64,000 bases of DNA, from NCBI GenBank assembly GCA_903813345.2, contig CAIIXF020000006.1, positions 23,567,936-23,631,935 on the forward strand, written 5' to 3'. Positions within the stretch are counted from its first letter, which is position 1. Every line of letters starts with the position of its first letter. Below, piece by piece: positions 1 through 12,209 of the stretch. A program made the position numbers and the translations under genes. Source of the DNA: Owenia fusiformis (Eukaryota; Annelida; Polychaeta; Sabellida; Oweniidae). Below the pieces are notes generated by a model, which worked only from the letters and a program-made list of their open reading frames with translations, did not search any database and had not been told where the DNA came from.

Positions 1-2245
1 CTGATAGTTTATACAACAATGGCATGAGGCCAGTCTTATACAGTGAAAGGCTAGCAGCTGAGAAACAAATAGGTTGGAAGAGATGGTGACACTTTGCATG
101 TTAATGTCTTGTTTCTCATTTCAGCCTGATAGTTTATACAACAATGGCATGAGGCCAGTCTTATACAGTGAAAGGCTAGCAGCTGAGAAACAAATAGGTT
201 GGTAGAGATGTGACACTTTGCATGTTAATGTCTTGTTTCCTATTTCAGCCTGATAGTTTATACAACAATGGCATGAGGCCAGTCTTATACAGTGAAAGGC
301 TAGCAGCTGAGAAACAAATAGGTTGGAAGAGATGGTGACACTTTGCATGTTAATGTCTTGTTTCCTATTTCAGCCTGATAGTTTATACAACAATGGCATG
401 AGGCCAGTCTTATACAGTGAAAGGCTAGCAGCTGAGAAACAAATAGGTTGGAAGAGATGTGACACTTTGCATGTTAATGTCTTGTTTCCTATTTCAGCCT
501 GATAGTTTATACAACAATGGCATGAGGCCAGTCTTATACAGTGAAAGGCTAGCAGCTGAGAAACAAATAGGTTGGAAGAGATGGTGACACTTTGCATGTT
601 AATGTCTTGTTTCCTATTTCAGCCTGATAGTTTATACAACAATGGCATGAGGCCAGTCTTATACAGTGAAAGGCTAGCAGCTGAGAAACAAATAGGTTGG
701 AAGAGATGTGACACTTTGCATGTTAATGTCTTGTTTCCTATTTCAGCCTGATAGTTTATACAACAATGGCATGAGGCCAGTCTTATACAGTGAAAGGCTA
801 GCAGCTGAGAAACAAATAGGTTGGAAGAGATGTGACACTTTGCATGTTAATGTCTTGTTTCCTATTTCAGCCTGATAGTTTATACAACAATGGCAATGGC
901 ATGAGGCCAGTCTTATACAGTGAAAGGCTAGCAGCTGAGAAACAAATAGGTTGGAAGAGACTGACACTTTGTATGTTAATGTCTTGTTTCCTATTTCAGC
1001 CTGATAGTTTATATCACAATGGCATAAGGCCAGTCTTATACAGTGAAAGGCTAGCAGCTGAGAAACAAATAGGTTGGAAGAGATGGTGACACTTTGCATG
1101 TTAATGTCTTGTTTCTCATTTCAGCCTGATAGTTTATACAACAATGGCATGAGGCCAGTCTTATACAGTGAAAGGCTAGCAGCTGAGAAACAAATAGGTT
1201 GGAAGAGATGTGACACTTTGCATGTTAATGTCTTGTTTCCTATTTCAGCCTGATAGTTTATACAACAATGGCATGAGGCCAGTCTTATACAGTGAAAGGC
1301 TAGCAGCTGAGAAACAAATAGGTTGGAAGAGATGGTGACACTTTGTATGTTAATGTCTTGTTTCCTATTTCAGCCTGATAGTTTATACAACAATGGCATG
1401 AGGCCAGTCTTATACAGTGAAAGGCTAGCAGCTGAGAAACAAATAGGTTGGAAGAGATGTGACACTTTGCATGTTAATGTCTTGTTTCTCATTTCAGCCT
1501 GATAGGTTATACAACAATGGCATGAGGCCAGTCTTATACAGTGAAAGGCTAGCAGCTGAGAAACAAATAGGTTGGAAGAGATGGTGACACTTTGTATGTT
1601 AATGTCTTGTTTCTTATTTCAGCCTGATAGTTTATACAACAATGGCATGAGGCCAGTCTTATACAGTGAAAGGCTAGCAGCTGAGAAACAAATAGGTTGG
1701 AAGAGATGTGACACTTTGCATGTTAATGTCTTGTTTCTTATTTCAGCCTGATAGTTTATACAACAATGGCATGAGGCCAGTCTTATACAGTGAGAGGCTA
1801 GCAGCTGAGAAACAAATAGGTTGGAAGAGATGTGACACTTTGCATGTTAATGTCTTGTTTCTTATTTCAGCCTGATAGTTTATACAACAATGGCATGAGG
1901 CCAGTCTTATACAGTGAAAGGCTAGCAGCTGAGAAACAAATAGGTTGGAAGAGATGGTGACACTTTGCATGTTAATGTCTTGTTTCTTATTTCAGCCTGA
2001 TAGTTTATACAACAATGGCATGAGGCCAGTCTTATACAGTGAAAGGCTAGCAGCTGAGAAACAAATAGGTTGGAAGAGATGGTGACACTTTTTATGTTAA
2101 TGTCTTGTTTCTTATTTCAGCCTGATAGTTTATACAACAATGGCATGAGGCCAGTCTTATACAGTGAAAGGCTAGCAGCTGAGAAACAAATAGGTTGGAA
2201 GAGATGGTGACACTTTGTATGTTAATGTCTTGTTTCTTATTTCAG
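1..2245 (+). repeat. 124-bp tandem array derived from an AGBL2 exon and its splice acceptor
   Basis: Eighteen near-identical units precede the real exon at 2246. They start near 1, 125, 249, 374, 498, 623, 747, 871, 1000, 1125, 1249, 1374, 1498, 1623, 1747, 1871, 1996 and 2121. Each unit holds the last ~38 nt of an intron, ending in a pyrimidine tract and TTTCAG, followed by the first ~86 nt of the exon that begins PDSLYNNG. The units break just after the codons for GWKR, where the complete exon continues with TGTGGCAGT but the array has TGTGACACT or TGGTGACACT. Every copy therefore keeps an acceptor and gains a possible GTGACA donor. Using such a copy as an exon of 85 or 86 nt would shift the reading frame. 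Unit length is 124-125 bp, with one 129-bp unit from a short internal duplication near 895. The array reaches the window's left edge, so its full size is unknown. Open frames inside it are shadows of the exon. Confidence 0.95.
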
Positions 2246-5200
2246 CCTGATAGTTTATACAACAATGGCATGAGGCCAGTCTTATACAGTGAAAGGCTAG
2301 CAGCTGAGAAACAAATAGGTTGGAAGAGATGTGGCAGTGATATCAAATACTACAAAAATAATATAAAGTAAGAAATTCGTGCTGTATGAAAACTCAGCTC
2401 ATTATGTTCAAAGGATGGTTTGGTGTTAATTCTCTATTATTAAAGACAAATGATAATAGTAAATATGGATTTTTAAATTTCTGTCAACAGGCAAAATTAA
2501 TACAAACAATTTTTACAGTCAATGATAAACAGAATGTCTTCAACATCAAAACAGTTGCAAAATTTATCAAGATGTTACAAAAGATTTAGGCAAAAACAAT
2601 GGGAAAATTGTTGCCTATAATACAATCCTGTTGGGTGTTATTTTAGGACTGATACAGGGAAAGGTGAGAGGAGCTTCTACTCACTAACGTGGACAGTGCA
2701 ATTACCATATAACAAGGACAAGGTCTACTTTGCCCATTGCTATCCTTACACTTATACAGATCTGCAGGTAGAGATCTTAAAATTATGAATGCTGGAATAA
2801 TATCGCATTTACAAGTTGTGAACTTAAAGGGAAATTAAGACCCCCTTTTTGTTTTAGCTAATTCACATTTGATATCATTTTTTAGAAGATACAAAAAACA
2901 CATTATTATCCTGTACATATTCATTATCTTTGTGCATTTACATTGCAGCATTATCTTAGAGATGTTGCTAATGACCCGGTTAAAACAAAGATCTGCAAAC
3001 AGCGAGTCTTGTGCCGTACTCTGGCTGGAAACATGGTCTATGTTCTCACTATAACCTCACCTAGTCCAAGCAATAAAGATCAAAAGGTTAGACATGGTCT
3101 ATCTTCTCACTATAACCTCACCTAGTCCAAGCAATGAAGATCAAAATGTAAACATGGTCTTTGTTCTCACTATAACCTCACCTTAGTTCAAGCAATGAAG
3201 ATCAAAATGTTAACATGGTCTTTGTTCTCACTATAACCTCACCTAGTCCAAGCAATGAAGATCAAAATGTAAACATGGTCTTTGTTCTCACTATAACCTC
3301 ACCTTAGTTCAAGCAATGAAGATCAAAATGTAAACATGGTCTTTGTTCTCACTATAACCTCACCTAGTTCAAGCAATGAAGATCAAAATGTAAACATGGT
3401 CTTTGTTCTCACTATAACCTCACCTTAGTTCAAGCAATGAAGATCAAAATGTAAACATGGTCTTTGTTCTCACTATAACCTCACCTTAGTTCAAGCAATG
3501 AAGATCAAAATGTTAACATGGTCTTTGTTCTCACTATAACCTCACCAAGTCCAAGCAATGAAGATCAAAATGTAAACATGGTCTGTGTTCTCACTATAAC
3601 CTCACCTAGTCCAAGCAATAAAGATCAAAAGATGAACATGGTTTGTGTTCTCACTATAACCTCACCTAGTCCAAGCAATGAAGATCAAAATGTAAACATG
3701 GTCTGTGTTCTCACTATAACCTCACCAAGTCCAAGCAATAAAGATCAAAAGGCTAGACATGGTCTATGTTCTCGCTATAACCTCACCTAGTTCAAGCAAT
3801 GAAGATCATAATGTAAACATGGTCTATGTTCTCACTATAACCCCACCTAGTTTAAGCAATAAAGATCATAATGTAAACATGGTCTTTGTTCTCACTATAA
3901 CCTCACCTAGTTGAAGCAATGAATATCAAAATGTAAACATGGTCTGTGTTCTCACTATGACCTCACATAGTCCAAGCAATAGAGATCAAAATGTAAACAT
4001 GGTCTATGTTCTCACTATAACCTCACCTAGTTGAAGCAATGAAGATCAAAATGTAAACATGGTCTGTGTTCTCACTATAACCTCACCTAGTCCAAGCAAT
4101 AGAGATCAAAATGTAAACATGGTCTGTGTTCTCACTATTATCTCACCTAGTTTAAGCAATAGAGATCAAAATGTAAACATGGTCTGTGTTCTCACTATAA
4201 CCTCACTTAGTTCAAGCAATGAAGATCAAAATGTAAACATGGTCTGTGTTCTCACTATAACCTCACCTAGTCCAAGCAATAGAGATCAAAATGTAAACAT
4301 GGTCTATGTTCTCACTATAACCTCACCTAGTTGAAGCAATAAAGATCAAAATGTAGACATGGTCTATGTTCTCACTATGACCTCACATAGTCCAAGCAAT
4401 AAAGATCAAAATGTAAACATGGTCTTTGTTCTCACTATAACCTCACCTAGTCCAAGCAATAAAGATCAAAATGTAAACATGGTCTGTGATCTCACTATGA
4501 CCTCACCTAGTCCAAGCAATAAAGATCAAAAAGTTAGACATGGTCTATGTTCTCACTATAACCTCACCTAGTCCAAGCAATAAAGATCAAAAAGTTAGAC
4601 ATGGTCTATGTTCTCACTATAACTTCACCTAGTCCAAGCAATAAAGATCAAAAGGTAAACATGGTCTGTGTTCTCACTATAACCTCACCTAGTCTAAGCA
4701 ATAAAGATCAAAAAGTTAGACATGGTCTATCTTCTCACTATAACCTCACCTAGTCAAAGCAATGAAGATCAAAAGGTTAGACATGGTCTGTGTTCTGACT
4801 ATAACCTCACCTAGTCCAAGCAATGAAGATCAAAATGTAAACATGGTCTGTGTTCTCACTATAACCTCACCTAATTCAAGCAATGAAGATCAAAATGTAA
4901 ACATGGTCTATGTTCTCACTATAACCTCACCTAGTTTAAGCAATGAAGATCAAAATGTAAACATGTTCTGTGTTCTCACTATAACCTCACCTAGTTCAAG
5001 CAATAAAGATCAAAATGTAAACATGGTCTGTGTTCTCACTATAACCTCACTTAGTCCAAGCAATGAAGATCAAAATGTAAACATGGTCTGTGTCCTCACT
5101 ATAACTTCACCTAGTCCAAGCAATAAAGATCAAAATGTAAACATGGTCTGTGTTCTCACTATGACCTCACCTAGTTCAAGCAATAAAGATCAAAATGTAA

Positions 5201-8200
5201 ACATGGTCTGTGTTCTCACTATGACCTCACCTAGTCCAAGCAATAAAGATCAAAATGTAAACATGGTCTGTGTTCTCACTATGACCTCACCTAGTCCAAG
5301 CAATAAAGATCAAAATGTAAACATGGTCTATGTTCTCACTATGACCTCACCTAGTTCAAGCAATGAAGATCAAAACGTAAACATGGTCTGTGTTCTCACT
5401 ATAACCTCACCTAGTTCAAGCAATGAAGATCAAAATGTAAACATGGTCTGTGTTCTCACTATAACCTCACCTAGTTCAAGCAATAAAGATCAAAATGTAA
5501 ACATGGTCTGTGTTCTCACTATAACTTCACCTAGTCCAAGCAATAAAGATCAAAATGTAAACATGGTCTGTGTTCTCACTATGACCTCACCTAGTCCAAG
5601 CAATAAAGATCAAAATGTAAACATGGTCTGTGTTCTCACTATGACCTCACCTAGTTCAAGCAATAAAGATCAAAATGTAAACATGGTCTGTGTTCTCACT
5701 ATGACCTCACCTAGTCCAAGCAATACAGATCAAAATGTAAACATGGTCTGTGTTCTCACTATGACCTCACCTTGTTCAAGCAATAAAGATCAAAATGTAA
5801 ACATGGTCTGTGTTCTCACTATAACTTCACCTAGTCCAAGCAATAAAGATCAAAATGTAAACATGGTCTGTGTTCTCACTATGACCTCACCTAGTTCAAG
5901 CAATGAAGATCAAAATGTAAACATGGTCTGTGTTCTCACTATGACCTCACCAAGTCCAAGCAATGAAGATCAAAATGTAAACATGGTCTGTGTTCTCACT
6001 ATAACCTCACCTAGTTCAAGCAATAGAGATCAAAATGTAAACATGGTCTTTGTTCTCACTATAACCTCACCTAGTTGAAGCAATGAAGATCAAAATGTAA
6101 ACATGGTCTTTGTTCTCACTATAACCTCACCTAGTCCAAGCAATAAAGATCAAAATGTAAACATGGTCTATGTTCTCACTATAATCTCACATAGTTAACC
6201 CTACTATCTCACCAAACTAGTTCTCACTACGTTCTCAAAAACGGGCTTCAACTGTGTACGAACGGACTGGACGTACTAAGAACCGTTTGGGATCTATTTA
6301 CAAACTTCATCGAACGTACTCGAACGGGTAGGTCCTCTAGAACTTAGACAATGCTCAAAATGTTCTCGTGGTCGTCACGTTCTACAATTAGAATGAGTGA
6401 CAACGTACTAACGACGAGCTTGACGTACTACGAACGGAACCGTCGTACTTCAATCCTACTAGGGACGTTTTAACAATGAGTTGAAGTGTCTGAGGACGTG
6501 TTGAGAATGAGGTAGAACTCTTTGCAAACGGGTTTAAACTGATTAAGAACGTATTTAACACTGCTTATGAACGAGTTAGCAAAAATATAGCTATCACACC
6601 AAACAAGTTGCCACTGCGTTCTTCAAAACTGGTTTTAAACTGTGTGCGAACGGAATGAACGTACCTGTAACTTTCTAAGGTCTATTTACGAACTTTATGA
6701 ACGTTCTCAGACGGGAATGTGATTTTAGAATTTTGAATCGATTCAAAATTCGATTGCGACCATACCGTTCTGTTATCAGGTCATGATGACCTTCTAGACT
6801 AAGGGACGCGTTCTACGGCGTTGCACACCGACGTGGTGCGACCTGAACGAACTGCGAACGAGATGGACGTATTGAAGACTGTTTAAGAACGAAGAAGCTA
6901 ATTATTTCAGACATATTTCCCGACCACAGCCAGATTGAGCCCGTTTTACGACGTTTTCGTAGGACTGGCAAGAACGGGTAAGAACGAGTTTGGTGTGATA
7001 GGGGTAGGGGGGTTAAGGAAATGGTCAGAAAACGTCCAAGCAGTCAAAGATACAATCATGATAATGACTATATTGTGAGTTTTTGTTCACATTATTTAGC
7101 TCTAAATATCATGAGGTATATATCTTTAAGCTAATCCAATTACTTTCTAAAGATTTTCTGACTAAAGTGACGTTGATCACTACAGGATTATTATTTTTAA
7201 CCAATATCCTACGCATTGAAGGAAATTCAATAACAATTTGAATTCTGACAAACACTTTTTCTCAAACATCCTGTATTGATTTGCGAATTTGCAATTTGCG
7301 ATTTGAGGAGACATTGTTCACTAATTAAGTAATGAATAATTAATTCATTGATAATGCAACAATGGCCCTGTAGACTGACACTTATGTCATCTGCAATCAT
7401 TCTGCATAACAATATTCACATGTCACGACAACAAGTGCTGACATATTGTTATAGTCTCCAATTTTTGTGGATGGTGTTCGGCAGTTGTCCTTTGGCGGTC
7501 AGCATTCAGGGTTCTGTATCTGTAACAAATGAAAGGTAGTGGTGACATTTTGCATACAAATTCCTTGTTCCAAAATGTAAAGGTACATTTTGCAAGGGGT
7601 ACACCAAAGGTAGTGGTGACATTTTGCATGTTAATGCCTTGTTCCAAAATATAAAGGTACATTTTGCAAGGGGTACACCAAAGGTAGTGGTGACATTTTG
7701 CATGTTAATGCCTTATTCCAAAATGTAAAGTTACATTTTGCAAGGGGTACACCAAAGACTAAAGATGATGTTATATTATGTTATAGCACAAGAAAGGTGT
7801 AGTGATTACAGCAAGGGTGCATCCAGGGGAGACAAATGCTAGCTGGATGATGAAGGGCTTCCTGGACTGTCTCCTTGGCAATACTGCTGATGCTAAGGTT
7901 AGCAATTTTAAAGTCCCATTACTCATGATTTTAATGTAAAATTAGCCTCTGTAAGTGGAACACCTCGAAGGTGGAACACCGTTTTGAGGTACCAACTGCG
8001 TTTTACCTTTATAGTTTTTACTGTAATTTTTTAATAATTATAATCACTAGATTGAACAATTTTTGTCAGACACTATTGATTGATCCAAATGCTTTAGAAA
8101 AAATCCAGCAGATGTGTTGTCAAGGGGATGTGTTAATCCTTCCATTAAATCAATGGTACAAATATGGTACAATAAAACATTTGTACAGTGAACACCTATG

Positions 8201-9991
8201 AAGCCACAAAAATATGTCCACTATAGGTAAGTGTTCACAACAAAGAGGCAATTTCATACAGAAGTCAGTGGAGTATGTGCTGAGAGGATGTTTTCACTAG
8301 AGAGAAGGTTTTCACTAAACACTGTTATTCAGAAGAGAAAGGTGTTCACTAAGACAGGTTTTACTGTACATGTATTTTAAAGTTTGACAATTGTTTCAAT
8401 GAGACCTAAACACCTAAAACGTAGAGCCAAACAATCCATTGATTGATAGGATTCCATAACCACATTTGATTTGCTATTTCAGTTGCTTCGAGACACATTT
8501 GTCTTCAAGATTGTGCCAATGTTGAACCCTGATGGTGTAATAGTAGGAAACTACAGGTGCTCTTTGTCAGGTAGAGATCTCAATAGGAACTATAAGACAG
8601 CCCTCAAGGATTCATTCCCCTCTGTGTGGCATACTAAAGCAATGGTGCGCAAGTAAGTGTAGAAAGACTTGAATTTTTGTTTCAAACAGCAAATCTATGT
8701 TTTTGAAAAATTGATGTGACAAAACACTGACTCTAACTTTTTATGAAATAATTTACAACTTAAAAAGCTTTCAAAAGTAAGGCAGCAGGGTTTTAGGGAA
8801 TTAAGACAAAATAGGACTCCAACTTTTCTTTAAGCAATCTTAAGCTTTTGATTTGTTTATCTCAGTATATTGGCTATTGCCTTTCCTTGCAGCATCTTTC
8901 TATATTTTTTTTATGATATTGTTCATAATGTATAACATTGTGTGCAAAAGGCAGTGAATTGTTGGTAATTTAATGCATATGTTTCTTATATGCTAACCTT
9001 AGACCAATCTCAACTACCAGTCTCAGTTGAGGGCTCGCATTCAATCACCAACAATTAACTGAGTCCTTGGCTTAAATTTTTTATCCAAATCCTTTACCTC
9101 AGATTACTGGAGGAGCGTCATGTGGTGACATACTGTGATCTCCATGGACACAGCCGTAAACAGAATGTTTTCATATATGGCTGTGAGAACAGGGCGAACC
9201 CCATGAAGAAATTACGAGAGAGGATATTACCTGTAATGCTCAATAGAAATGCCTCTGATAAGGTATATATTATTAAATAATAGAATAAGGATTTTGGGAA
9301 TAATTATCTTTCAGAAAATACTTTGAATTAGTCATTAAGGTTCAATAGTAGCAACGTAATGGCATGACGGTATATATTAACTTTTTTTAAAAAAAATGTT
9401 CAGTATTTGAAATAGAAAAAGTTCCTGATATATAAATTCAAACTAAATGTGAAAAAGTCAGCTGTAAATATATGATGTATGATTTATGTTTTGTACAGTA
9501 ATCATTAAATACATTTATTTCAGTTTTGCTATGAGAGTTGCAAGTTCAAGGTGCAGAAGAGCAAGGAGGGGACCGGAAGGGTGGTTATGTGGAACATGGG
9601 CATCATGAATAGCTACACAATGGAGGTATGTACAAAAGACCAAGTCTGCACTTTATACCTGTATGCACAAACAGGTTGACAAAAGCCAAGGGCCCCTGGG
9701 CCAGTAAGTTTTAATCTGGGCCTTCTGACTTTTTCATAACATACATAAATAATTTTTGGTAACAACTAATGTATAGGCTAAAATTATTCTACTTGATGCA
9801 ACTTTTCAGAGTGTCAGAATAAAGGTGCATCACTTGTAAAATGCTATTTATTTTTGGATATATAGGCAACATTTTGTGGCTCAACTATGGGCAAGAAGAA
9901 AGGCTACCATTTCCACTCTTCTGACTTAGAAATGATGGGGTATCATTTTCTTGACACCTTGCTTGACTACTGTGATCCGGATGCTTCCAAG
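2246..9991 (+). CDS. AGBL2: AGBL2/AGBL3-type cytosolic carboxypeptidase, catalytic-region exons (5' part of gene, N-terminus outside window)
   Basis: Exons are 2246-2367, 2647-2767, 2949-3086, 7787-7897, 8483-8652, 9103-9262, 9524-9625 and 9866-9991; all have AG acceptors and GT donors and phases agree. The protein is a zinc metallocarboxypeptidase of family M14 (cytosolic carboxypeptidase 2/3). Known members shorten polyglutamate side chains on tubulin in cilia and axonemes. Visible family motifs in order: [15 protein letters not shown] and [39 protein letters not shown]; the zinc-binding HPGE (His codon ~7820); [17 protein letters not shown] and GRDLNRNY for substrate binding; [11 protein letters not shown] with the second zinc His (~9143); and TME at 9617-9625 followed by ATFCGS, giving the catalytic Glu. 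Nothing essential is missing. Exons 1 and 3 are overlapped by tandem arrays grown from them. The gene resumes at 45498 after a ~35.5-kb intron. AGBL2 versus AGBL3 cannot be separated, since invertebrates often have one AGBL2/3 gene. Confidence 0.93.
2368..2948 (+). other. AGBL2 introns on either side of exon 2647-2767
   Basis: Apart from the 121-bp exon at 2647-2767 this is intron. It starts with the donor GTAAGA at 2368 and ends with the acceptor TTGCAG at 2943-2948. I see no repeat or further gene. Short open frames here have no family signal. Confidence 0.7.
3031..6194 (+). repeat. 60-bp tandem array grown from the 3' end of an AGBL2 exon across its splice donor
   Basis: About 53 units follow, the first being the last 56 nt of exon 2949-3086 plus GTTAG of the intron. 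The unit codes for a 20-residue peptide of the type [20 protein letters not shown]. Early copies and those near 3750, 4530, 4590 and 4771 keep GTTAGAC- or GCTAGAC-like junctions, so some retain a usable donor; most have become TGTAAAC. Because 60 is divisible by 3, runs of copies stay open: 4762-6078 is open for 438 codons, while other runs are cut by TGA or TAG (e.g. CTAGTTGA at 4029 and 6073). Between 3087 and 4760 unit lengths of 60-62 bp shift the frame. Splicing from 3086 to 7787 gives the conserved protein, so the array is most simply intronic. Inclusion of repeats in some transcripts cannot be excluded. Confidence 0.93.
6199..7012. mobile_element. piggyBac-like non-autonomous element (MITE) with TTAA duplication
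   Basis: An 814-bp segment lies between two TTAA sites (6195-6198 and 7013-7016). Its ends are imperfect inverted repeats starting with CCC: the left end reads CCCTACTATCTCACCAAACT. The reverse complement of the right end begins CCCCCC and also contains CACCAAACT followed by CGTTC. TTAA duplications and CCC-starting termini are the piggyBac signature. The interior has higher CpG content than its surroundings, is rich in GAACG and ACGTAC words, and consists of two degenerate direct copies of ~400 bp (about 6204-6560 and 6595-7000). There is no coding capacity. It sits exactly at the end of the 60-bp array. Confidence 0.8.
7420..7757. repeat. Dispersed repeat containing a 3 x 74-bp tandem
   Basis: The segment starts with a GTGCTGACATATTGTTATAG-type end and contains TCTGTAACAAATG. 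It finishes with three 74-bp units starting at 7532, 7606 and 7680, each carrying GTGGTGACATTTTGCATG and CATTTTGCAAGGGGTACACC. Related copies lie at 51697-51835 and 53525-54136. The GTGACA-TTTTGCATGTTAATG part also resembles the intronic part of the 124-bp array at the window start. No coding sequence is recognised. Confidence 0.75.
7940..8375. repeat. Dispersed repeat shared with 28450-28720
   Basis: This intronic stretch contains GCCACAAAAATATGTCC, then GTGTTCAC and GTTTTCACTA words. The same order of words recurs at 28563-28700 inside the ParB-like gene. It is probably a degraded non-autonomous element. Boundaries are approximate and the short open frame in it is not supported. Confidence 0.5.
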
Positions 9992-11223
9992 GTAATTACT
10001 TTATCTATAATTTTACAGTAGGAACTATGTCAGTATTTTAGTTTGCCAAATTAGTAAATTCCATTTTTATTCATTGTTTAAATGATGGAAATGAATATGA
10101 TTAGAACAATTTTATAAACTTTTATAAATTATCTTTAAATTGCCTGATTCAATTTCATTATAACAGTCATCTGTTGTTTTTCACAATAAATACTGTGATT
10201 TTTGTCCATGTGTGTATGATGGTGTATGGACATGTCTGTGCTTGTCAAATATGGTAAATCATTACTAAATGTCTGCATGAATCACCACATATAAAGTTTC
10301 TCCTATACAAGTGACAATTTGAATGCATGAACCACCACATAAAGGTTAAAAGTAGAATTGTATGATATATATTTTTCATAATATTTAATTTCATATTCTT
10401 ACCATTTAGCAAAATCCATTATAATGTAAACCCCTATCAAGTGGCAGCAAAGACTAGAGAGGATAACATGTTGAAGGCAATCTTTCAAAAAGCATGCCAC
10501 TAGTCTTAACCCTTATTCTCCTTATCATATTTCCTAATTAAAGAATTTGGATATTTGATTAAATAAGTATTGAAGTTACATGTATAAGATTTGAAATCAA
10601 ATACTCTCAAATCGTCCCTAGTCTTTGTTGCACATTTGCCTATCTTAATTTTAACCCCACGACTATATAGAAGTTGTAGAACTTCATTTTGCCAACTTTG
10701 ATGAAGTATAATAGTTTAATAGTTTAATCCTTTATTACTGTAATGAGTATCACCCAGTTTCATATGCCAATCTATCACAAACCATTTTTTCCCATTCACA
10801 TTTCCCCAATCAATGCATGTAAGTTAATTGAATATATTTCATAACATTATCATATTCTTCATATTTGTATGCATACAATAATTTAATGCTGTTTTGGTCG
10901 TTAAAGTTGAAAGAACTGCATTTGTAAAATACCAAGAAATTATTGTATGGCATTATGTGTACAGAAAGGTGTGTGTTACAATATGTAGCGTTGAACAGGT
11001 TCCAGTGAGATTTGACATTTTTCCATTTTGACAAAACTTTCTAACAAAACAAATTTTGTGTATTTCTGCTCATTGTATATTTATTATTTTCATCAATAGA
11101 AAGTACATTATGCAGTTTTATGCAACTTTTAAAGAAATGTTTATTAATCTAAGTAACATAATTTTGTAATAAAACAGTTTTACCATTAGATATTAATTCA
11201 TACATTTTTGTACCTATTATATG
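9992..11223. other. AGBL2 intron up to the left palindrome array
   Basis: The stretch begins with donor GTAATT at 9992. It is AT-rich and I recognise no gene or clear repeat. It should be host sequence if the palindrome array marks the edge of the inserted island. Confidence 0.5.
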
Positions 11224-11760
11224 TGTCTGAATTCAGACACAAACTGATTACAGAGCGATGATTTTGTTTTTATCATCTGTCTGAATTCAGACAGAGCTTT
11301 CAATATAAGAAACCCAGCTAATATTCATATTCATTGTCTGAATTCAGACAAGAACTTCTAACATGATATAATAGTGATTCCATTTTTCAACTTTGTCTGA
11401 ATTCAGACAGGGCTTTTAATATAAGAAACCCAGCTAATATTCATATTCATTGTCTGAATTCAGACAAGAACTTCTAACATGATATAATAGTGATTCCATT
11501 TTTCAACTTTGTCTGAATTCAGACAGGGCTTAATTTAATATAAGAAACCCAGCTAATATTCATATTCATTGTCTGAATTCAGACAAGAACTTCTAACATG
11601 ATATAATAGTGATTCCATTTTTCAACTTTGTCTGAATTCAGACAGGGTTTTTAATATAAGAAACCAAGCTAACATTCATGTTCATTGTCTGAATTCAGAC
11701 AAGAACTAAATAATATGTTTAATGGTGATTCAATTCTTTAACCTTGTCTGAATTCAGACA
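11224..11760. repeat. Left array: 10 copies of the palindrome TGTCTGAATTCAGACA
   Basis: Perfect 16-bp palindromes lie at 11224, 11278, 11335, 11394, 11451, 11510, 11570, 11629, 11686 and 11745 (start positions). From the second copy the step is 57-60 bp. Two spacer types alternate: one containing AATATAAGAAACCCAGCTAA and one containing AACTTCTAACATGATATAAT. The higher-order unit is therefore ~117 bp. Spacers repeat and drift, but every palindrome is intact, which suggests the 16-bp site is what matters. The array lies ~0.65 kb beyond the stop of the DUF7869-like gene. Confidence 0.95.
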
Positions 11761-12203
11761 AAAACGTATGTGTGATGAATTTTACAAATATACTTTTTTC
11801 GACCTTTTCTCGACCTTTTCTTAAAACATATGCATGATATGACGGCAAATCATGCAAAAATGTCACATAGGAAATCTGTTTTTTTTAATTCACTTACATG
11901 TATTTATAAACATTTTCCAGTTTTATATTATATAATAGATAGATATGACATAATAATTAATAATGTCTGTGCACTCCAAAAATTCAAAACTCAAAAATAC
12001 TTAATCAGAAAACTCGATTGTAGAAAATTGAATTTTTGAACATTTTTTGTCAATTTCAGGAAGAGCATAGATGGATGGAAAATGTGATTGCTCTAGCTCT
12101 AGTAATTATAGATGCAATATATATGTGTCACTCTGTATTACTATTTTAATATATACTCGTATTCACTTAATTACTCATTTGCATCTCTGTGACAATACTT
12201 AGA

Positions 12204-12209
12204 TTTATT
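12204..12209 (-). terminator. Candidate poly(A) signal of the DUF7869-like gene
   Basis: AATAAA on the - strand lies ~205 nt after the stop codon at 12413 and before the left palindrome array, so the transcript would end inside the island. The rest of 11761-12412 is AT-rich with no other recognised feature. Confidence 0.45.

Noticed and set aside
121-1099. - strand frames of 75-118 codons in the first array
   Set aside because: They are antisense shadows of repeated exon copies and contain no recognisable domain.
4762-6078. 438-codon open frame as an independent gene
   Set aside because: It is a translation of the 60-bp array. AGBL2 splices in phase from 3086 to 7787 without it. Reported as a finding only because of possible inclusion.
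11224-11760. CRISPR-like look of short palindromic repeats with spacers
   Set aside because: Spacers are themselves two repeated sequences, the genome is eukaryotic, the repeats are too short, and no cas-type gene is present.
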